A stretch of 64,000 nt of DNA from Nymphaea colorata (lineage: Eukaryota > Streptophyta > Magnoliopsida > Nymphaeales > Nymphaeaceae), in contig NC_045138.2 of assembly GCF_008831285.2 (NCBI RefSeq), positions 38,555,115-38,619,114 on the forward strand. Reading direction: 5' to 3'. Each line of letters opens with the position of its first letter. Position 1 is the first letter of the stretch. Of this stretch, positions 57,896-64,000 are shown in pieces. The notes under the pieces were generated by a model. The model searched no databases and was not told where the DNA came from. It worked only from the letters and a program-made list of their open reading frames with translations. Made by a program: the position numbers and the translations under genes.

Positions 57896-60109
57896 GTCCA
57901 GCTCATATCCTGAACTTATGTCTAATTATTTGTTAGGTATTCTTGGCAGGTTCGGTCATGGAGGCTTTCAGCTGTTCATCAATGGATACAGCGTGTATGA
58001 TGCATTGGACACGTTTATCTGAGCAATTATCCCCAGCATACTGACAGAAGTCATGAACAGGTTTCAGTTTCATCATTCATGTGAACCTCGAGCCTTTTAA
58101 TTTATTTTAGAAACTCCGTATGGATAGTTTCAGTTTTTTTTTTTTTTTAACTTGCATTTTCTGAAAAAAACTATTAGTTTAACCAAAAGAAAAATAATCA
58201 ACTTGGGAATTGTGCTTGCTGTGTACCTCCATACCCCTCATGGTGGTATATGATGTTCATCTGTAAGTAGATTTAATTTCTTAAGTCAGAAATTAGCAGT
58301 CTGATTATGTTTGACATATTCTCTCTATTGGCTGCTTTTGTATCTTAATGGCGACGCCGAACAGCCTGTTGTGTTTTATTAAAATCAAATTTTTTTTTTA
58401 ATCCATAACTTGAAAGCCGGATCTTGTGGCCGATTGCGTATGCTGTTATCCTATTAACATAGTAAACATGCCAAAATTAAACACATGTTTCATCCAAATA
58501 CACAACCTACGTGTCTGAAACTGGTGCGGGTGCACATACACACACAAAAACATGTCTTGTGCAAAAAAAAAAAAAAAGTGGTGTATAAACAAAACATGAA
58601 TGCAGACAAACACATATAAAAAGTTGCAAGCTAGAAATCTTTGGCTGAAGGGAATTAATCATTCGGAAGTCGAATTGCAAATGCTGAAAGAGTTGAGGAG
58701 CTAGAAACTTTGAACTGAAGAACATTAATTGCCCATAAGTCGAACTGCAAAGGCTGAAACATTTTTTTTCATTGTCGTGGAATGGAGTGAAAGGACACCA
58801 GTCCAAGACCGAGACCAAGGGAGAAGGGAAGACGTTTGGCTCCTGACACAAGGCCTTAAAAATTAGGCATGGACTAGGGGGACCAAATTTTGTCAAGGGC
58901 TCATTAATTTTCTTATAAGGACATTACTAAGGTAATTTTTGTTGGATCTACATCATTAGGTGTCTATCATGTTATTATTATTTTTTAAGGACTTGTTACA
59001 TAAGAAAACATGGCCAAGGGCCAAAAAAATATCGTGGCTAACGCATTTTCCCCCTCCCCCACTCTTTCTTGGGCTTACACATGCTTTGGCTTTCGTGAAG
59101 GATCTGCTCATAGTCATAGAGCTTGTACACCATGGTAACCACATTCGAGACGTGTGTGTTATTGCTTATTCACTAGAATCTATGCATTTGATTGAACTTA
59201 TTTTACAACAGGAAAAGTTATTGCTTAATTCTAGTGCCACCCAGGTCAAGATTTTTCACCTCTTAAGAAACAATGAAAATGCCTAATCTAATACATAAAA
59301 AATTATATATATAGATATCTAAAAGCATCAAAAGGGACACCTCCAAGCATGCATTCTACCGCGGCTTAAGATGGGACCTAAGATGTACACTTATATGTAT
59401 ATATATATTATCCGGAAGAGACACTGGATGTTAATATTAGGAAGCCAGAAGAGGTACCGTCTTCCAACATCTTGTAATAAAATTCTATCTAGGTTTCCGT
59501 GCTTCGTAGTACACTGTTGAGGCATTTAGTTATGTCAGTTGCAGAGAGACCGATAAGTTTACATCTCAATTATGTCATTGCCAGAGTCCTCCTTCGTGGA
59601 GCAATGATTCGAGGGCTGCAGCGTCAGAAACAAGCACACCTCATGTCTATAAGTTTGGTCATACGACAAATTTGAAAATGTTGAAGAAATGGAATCTTTG
59701 TTCAAACATCTGAGACGGTTTAAATGCACGATGAGATGCGTCATTGAAAAGGGTCTGTGATCAAATTACATGGCTCAGATGATCTGCAGACCTCTTCTTG
59801 ACAGCCTGCGTCTCTAACTTCAAATTCAAGGGATTCAAGCCATAGTTATCAGAAAAATCACTTTCTTTCTTAAATCTGATTCCCTGCGTCTTTCTCGCGT
59901 AGTTTTTCTTGTTTTCAGCTACAGATGAGTATGGTTCAAAATCCAGGCGCAGCAGGGAGATTTCTTTACACCGATCCATGGGAAGGCAACCTTCCATGAC
60001 AGAGAGATCCCAACAGACAAATTGCTTGGCAGGAAGGGCAGGGCACAGAGCCCATTTGAATTAGAAAATGGCTTCGCCATTTAATGGGTGCTCCGCTGTC
60101 TGCCCACAA

Positions 60110-60197
60110 GCGTTTGTTTCGCATATAGTTGAGAAAGACAAAGGCACCATTTCCATGAAAGGGAATTTCTTTCACAGGAAAACGGACAAACAAACGC
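60110..60197. mobile_element. Short MITE-like inverted repeat
   Basis: GCGTTTGTTT at 60110 is mirrored by AAACAAACGC ending at 60197. The termini resemble the GCGTTTGKTT ends of common plant MITEs. Size is about 88 bp; no target duplication was verified. Confidence 0.4.
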
Positions 60198-60318
60198 CCC
60201 CTCAAGAAAAAGAATAAATACCTTCTGTTGTCACACTCGAGAAAATTCTCTTCCCCATTTAATGCAAGGGAGGTAGTTGTTGCCCCCCATCTTCTCAGTG
60301 TCACATGCCTGACAGTGC

Positions 60319-60345
60319 CTCTCTCTCTCTCTCTCTCTCTCTCTC
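60319..60345. repeat. CT microsatellite
   Basis: An uninterrupted (CT)n run downstream of the BURP gene. Confidence 0.9.
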
Positions 60346-60710
60346 CCGTTTCTCGTCCACTACGTAACGAAAAAGGCAGACTCACATGTGACAAACTTCG
60401 CAACAAGATTTTGCAGCAGACTGAAGAAAAGGAAAAAACCAAGGAAATGAAAAAGGCCATGACCATTCTTGTTATTGCTAACGATCTGCATTTCTAAACT
60501 GGACTACTCCCTTTGGAGCAGGTAACATCATCATCATCTTCATCAATCTTCTACTGTTCTACAACAGCTTTCTCCCCTTCTCCTGGCCCCCACCCTTCTC
60601 CCCAAAGGCCAATCAGAGAAAGGCATAAAGCAGAGTTACCCAATAGAATAGATAGCACAAGGACATCTACACCCACCCCTTTCTTCCCAGTCGGGTCCTA
60701 CCAATGGGAC

Positions 60711-62656
60711 TCAACCAGCTCTCACCCAAATCATATCGTTCTCAAAGATCCAATGGCACACCTCAATTTCCCCTGGCTTTGAGCCCAATGCAACGAAGGC
60801 TCCATTGCCAGGCCCCCATGCACTGGTGTCCAGGTGACAGATTGCCACTCCATGGTTGATCTTCTTCTTGCTCTTGACGTCCAGGATGTCAGCCTCGTAG
60901 ACCCTCACAATGGGCACTGAGTGACAGTAATAGACTAAGTAAGGGAACATGCTCTGGTGGCAAGAAACAGACCTGGTAATCCTCCCACCATCTAGCCCCT
61001 TCACCTCCCCAATCTCCACATTCTTCCCCCACCCCATTGTTGACTCAGTGGACCTCAATTGCACGTCCCTTCCGAGCATAGACGTCGCAAAATCGATCAT
61101 GTCCTCGATCGAAGTCACGCACCTCTTTGTCTCCCCCTTGCTGGGCTCCCTCTCGCACTCTGCCAGGGTATTCTTCATCAGCCGTTCCATGCTGGAATTC
61201 TCTCTGGCGTGGAACACCTTCTTCAGCTCCCCGAGTTTCGAGCTCGAGAAGGGCAGCCTCTCGGCGATCGACCGCGGCAGGAATGATCTCGGCGGCATCC
61301 GGTCCCGGAGGTCCGGCATTGGCATCACGGTCCCGGCTTTCATCATCTTCTCCCTGAAGAATTTCCCTGGCTCAACAGCCCACTTGGTGCTGGAAAGATT
61401 AGAGGCGGTGCTTGGAGAGGTGTAGGCAGAGAAGGTGACGCTCTTCTTGTCACCGTAGTTCCCAAACGTGTTGTTGATCCCATAAGTTTTGAAACCAACT
61501 TGGGGCTTAAAAGCACCTTCACCATAGCTCTTGAACTTGTCAGTGCCCACATTGGCCGATTGACCATAGTTGATGAAATTCAGCTTGGGGGAGATGCCGA
61601 GCTTGCCATAGGAAGTGAAGGAGTCATCACCAACATTGGCGGAGTCCCTGTAATTAGTAAACGTATCAATGCCGTCGTTGCCGCCGGTGCCGTAGGTTCT
61701 GAAGTTGTCCTCTGGCCCGTTTCCGTTCAGCCCGTAGTTGGTGAAGGAATCATTGGCACGAACGCCATCCTCACCGTAGTTGCTGAACGTCGAGCCGATG
61801 ACATTGCCGCCCTCGCCGTAGTTGACGAACCCAGATGGGACGCCCTTGCCTTTCCTGCCGTAACTGACGAAGGATTGGTCTCCGGCGTTCCCCTGGAAGG
61901 AGTAGGCCCGGAAGTCCCGATTCCGGCCGGCCGCGTCCGTCTCGTACGTGGAGAACCTGAGGCCCGGAACGTTGATGTTGTCCGCGTAGCTGCTGAACTG
62001 GCCAGAGCCGCCGGAGGCAGCGACGCCGTAGCTCAAGAACTCGCTGTCGCCGACGTTCACGTCCGGCACATAGGACGAAAACGAATCATCGTGGCGGGAC
62101 GAGTCGCGGCTGTACCGCGTGAAGGAATTGGCGGCGACGTTCGCGTTCTCGGAATACTTCTTGAACGAGTCGATTCCGCCAGTGGAGCCGGACCGGTAGT
62201 TTGAGAAGTTACGGCCAGAGTAGGAGGTGAAATCGACATTAGACTCGTGCTTCTCAAGGCTGGGGGAGGGGTCCGGGAAGCAGAAAAGGTGCGCGGCGTC
62301 GCACAATGTGGGGAGATGCAAGGCGAGCGAGCTCTGCTCGGCGTAGCGCCGGAGAACAGACGAGTGGAGGGCGTCGAGAGGGGAGGCCTTCTCCATCAGA
62401 AACGCCGGTTTCGGCGTGTTGGGTATGTGCACGTTCCAGTAACGGAGAACGGAGGCCTTCGCAGAGAGAGGGTTCAGGCCCGGAACCCCGCCGCTTCCCG
62501 AGGCGATTGCCTGCAAGACCAAGAAAAGGATGAGAGAAATCTTTGTGAGAGAAGCAATTCTGAAGACTACCCAATTCAGGAAACGGGGAAAATTCGAGAA
62601 CCCACCATGAGAAATTGCAGAAGGAGAAGCAGAAGCCAAATGCTGAGGGCCGCCAT
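60711..62656 (-). CDS. Polygalacturonase 1 beta-like protein (BURP domain, FxxY repeats)
   Basis: Secreted cell-wall protein of the PG1-beta (AroGP) branch of the BURP family. Exon 1 is 62656-62606 and exon 2 is 62510-60711, giving 616 aa. I chose the ATG at 62656 because it yields a signal peptide (MAALSIWLLLLLLQFLM) that joins in frame across a 95-bp GT-AG intron to AIASGSGGVPGLNPLSAKA. An uninterrupted frame from 62726 instead gives an Arg/Glu-rich N terminus made from a GA repeat and is wrong. Residues about 108-380 carry 21 FxxY units (FTSY, FSNY, FKKY and so on). The BURP domain (from about residue 397, FFREKMMKAGTVMPMPDLRD) has all four Cys-His pairs: SCHQS, YYCHS, AICHLD and EVCHWIF. 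In tomato, the founding member binds polygalacturonase. Exon 2 is strikingly GC-rich. Confidence 0.93.
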
Positions 62657-62770
62657 TGATGGAGCTCCCTTTCTCTCTCCTCTCTCTCTCTCTCTCTCTC
62701 TGTAGCTTCCTTTCTCTCTCTTTCACGAGAAGGCGAGTGTGTGGAGAGGGAGGTGGAGGGAACTAAATAG
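62657..62770 (-). promoter_or_regulatory. GA-rich leader of the BURP gene
   Basis: Directly upstream of the start codon, the coding strand carries a long GAGAGA run (62675-62725). A weak TATA-like CTATTTAG lies at 62763-62770. GA-rich leaders are common in plant genes. This purine run is also what creates a false N-terminal extension. Confidence 0.4.
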
Positions 62771-64000
62771 AGTGACTGAAGGGGTTTTGTTTTTGTTTTT
62801 GTTTGATTTGAAATTTTTCACTGCCTTTTTCAAATACTCATCTTAAAAACGGAGAGAAAGTGATGAACAAATAGTTTAAGAAGAAGAAAAGGTCAAAATT
62901 ACCCTTGATTCTTTTCTTAAATGACATCTATGTTTCCCAATCTTTTCACTTAAGTGACCAGTATACCCTTCAAGAAGCTGATTTTTTGACGTCTTTTGAA
63001 AATGAATGTAAGACATCTGTATTACAATTTCTGCAAGAGTCAATAATTCTTTGCTTTTAAGATGTTCCTTTTCAGTGAGAAGCTTTTGAAGATTCTGAAG
63101 TTAGAAACAATGCTCCCGTTTGATATATCTTACTTGGAATAGCATCTTGCATTTCATTTTTTCTTTGGAACAATTCAACTACTCGTCGGAGTGGAAGCCA
63201 GTGATGTTTTTTCTTGTTTTTTTTTTCTCTTTTTTTTTATTAGAAAGCTGCAGTTAGACAGACCTCTACTTAGATGACGCCAAAAGATGTGCAGTCCCAA
63301 TATTATTAAGCTATTGACCTTCAAATTGAAAGTTTTAAGACTAACCCCTCAGCCAAGTCGACAGAGATTTTGCGGGCGGAAGCCATGATACATCAGGTTT
63401 GAATTGTTCTTTCATTAGTTCAGACAGTCTCTGATCCTGGTGTACTCCAAGTGCAGAAAGACCAGTCAGGCCTTCAAAGTTGATGGTGGAAAGTTTTCAA
63501 GATTAAAGAGATCGAAGGCTTTTGGTGGGAACAAAAGGACTAGAACTGTACATATTCCATGGTGAAAAACTAAAATGTTTCAGGAAGAGTTCCCCAGCTT
63601 TTGACGCCCCAGTGTGCGGTAGAGAGAGACTTCTCCAACCAAGAACACCTCAAAAACTTTTTCCTATTCATCAAACACAATAATTAAGGATGGCAAACTG
63701 GAAAGCATGCTGGAGCTTGAGCTCATAAGTGAATGGTGAAGCAGCTTTGAATTCTCTGGCAGGCAAAGGGCACCTGAATCTTTGCACTCAAGGAGCTTAT
63801 TGCTGCTTTTAGAGAAGGTTCAGGTTCGATTTTCCTTGTCGTCCCACTCATTTTGAAAGAATTGGGAACCTGAGTTTTCATGGCAATGTCTTGATCGGAG
63901 AGACAGCCTTTCCAATCTACCCAAAAAAAAAAAAAAAAAAAAGGAAAAAAGCAAAACCGCAAATGAATCAGAACTATGGTGGGGATTTTGCCATCCACTT
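62771..64000. other. Upstream region of the BURP gene, no gene seen
   Basis: AT-rich DNA without a recognisable coding frame. A poly-A run lies at about 63922-63942. The small minus-strand frame at 63723-63998 runs through that homopolymer and has no family resemblance. Confidence 0.5.

Larger units (their letters stand above)
56198..60710. other. Intergenic region, repeats, no supported gene
   Basis: It contains the 3' flank of the PGM-like gene, a short duplication at 57255-57380 (GAGTGGATTCCCCACT twice), a diverged duplication at 57430-57895, another near 58620-58760, a TA-rich tract, a MITE-like hairpin (60110-60197) and a CT microsatellite (60319-60345). A short frame near 57950-58021 (GRFGHGGFQLFINGYSVYDA) has protein-like composition, but no ATG or partner exon. 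Confidence 0.5.

Noticed and set aside
58507-58896. 129-codon minus-strand frame
   Set aside because: It covers a diverged tandem repeat and a poly-A run, with no conserved motif.
61500-62204. 234-codon plus-strand frame opposite the BURP gene
   Set aside because: It is antisense to the GC-rich FxxY repeat region; periodic codons keep the opposite strand open. No independent domain is seen.
1-64000. tRNA, rRNA and CRISPR arrays
   Set aside because: No intact tRNA A/B-box pair with cloverleaf, no rRNA core sequence and no regularly spaced repeat-spacer pattern was seen by eye. A covariance-model scan would be decisive.

Overview
This window is nuclear DNA from a flowering plant. The genes are rich in introns with GT-AG borders (and one GC-AG border), the introns are AT-rich, TA and CT microsatellites are frequent, and every recognisable product is a land-plant protein: plastid L-aspartate oxidase, a CASP-like membrane protein, the RING ligase SIS3, and a BURP-domain PG1-beta-like protein. 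I cannot fix the species from sequence alone.

I rebuilt eight protein-coding genes exon by exon. On the plus strand: L-aspartate oxidase (6395-12174), a small NFD6/NOXY2-like organellar protein (13911-16972), a four-TM CASP-like protein (21365-23515), mitochondrial ribosomal protein mS23 (28086-31493), and a phosphoglycerate-mutase-like protein lacking the catalytic His (52000-56197). On the minus strand: E3 ligase SIS3 (39861-33028), chaperonin subunit CCT3/TCP-1 gamma (50445-43149), and a PG1-beta-like BURP protein (62656-60711). Reading frames stay open across all the splice junctions given, except that the first intron donor of the NFD6-like gene is unresolved.

The genes do not form one pathway; they are ordinary housekeeping and regulatory loci: NAD synthesis in plastids, mitochondrial translation, cytosolic protein folding, sugar-response ubiquitination, membrane scaffolding and cell-wall proteins. 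mS23 (plus) and SIS3 (minus) converge tail to tail; CCT3 (minus) and the PGM-like gene (plus) are divergent.

Between and inside the genes lie transposon remnants and young duplications. The most informative is a 1,025-bp hAT-type element at 35580-36604 inside a SIS3 intron, with an 8-bp target-site duplication, which carries one complete pectinesterase exon. Its right end was later copied in a 238-bp tandem duplication. A second striking locus, 41291-42464, is an apparently identical 587-bp tandem duplication containing a retrotransposon primer-binding site. The stretches 1-5100, 17150-21300, 23516-27000, 56200-60700 and 62760-64000 hold no gene I can support. I found no tRNA, rRNA or CRISPR, and no sign of an undescribed multi-gene system; the novelty here is in element capture, duplications and a few orphan coding-like fragments.
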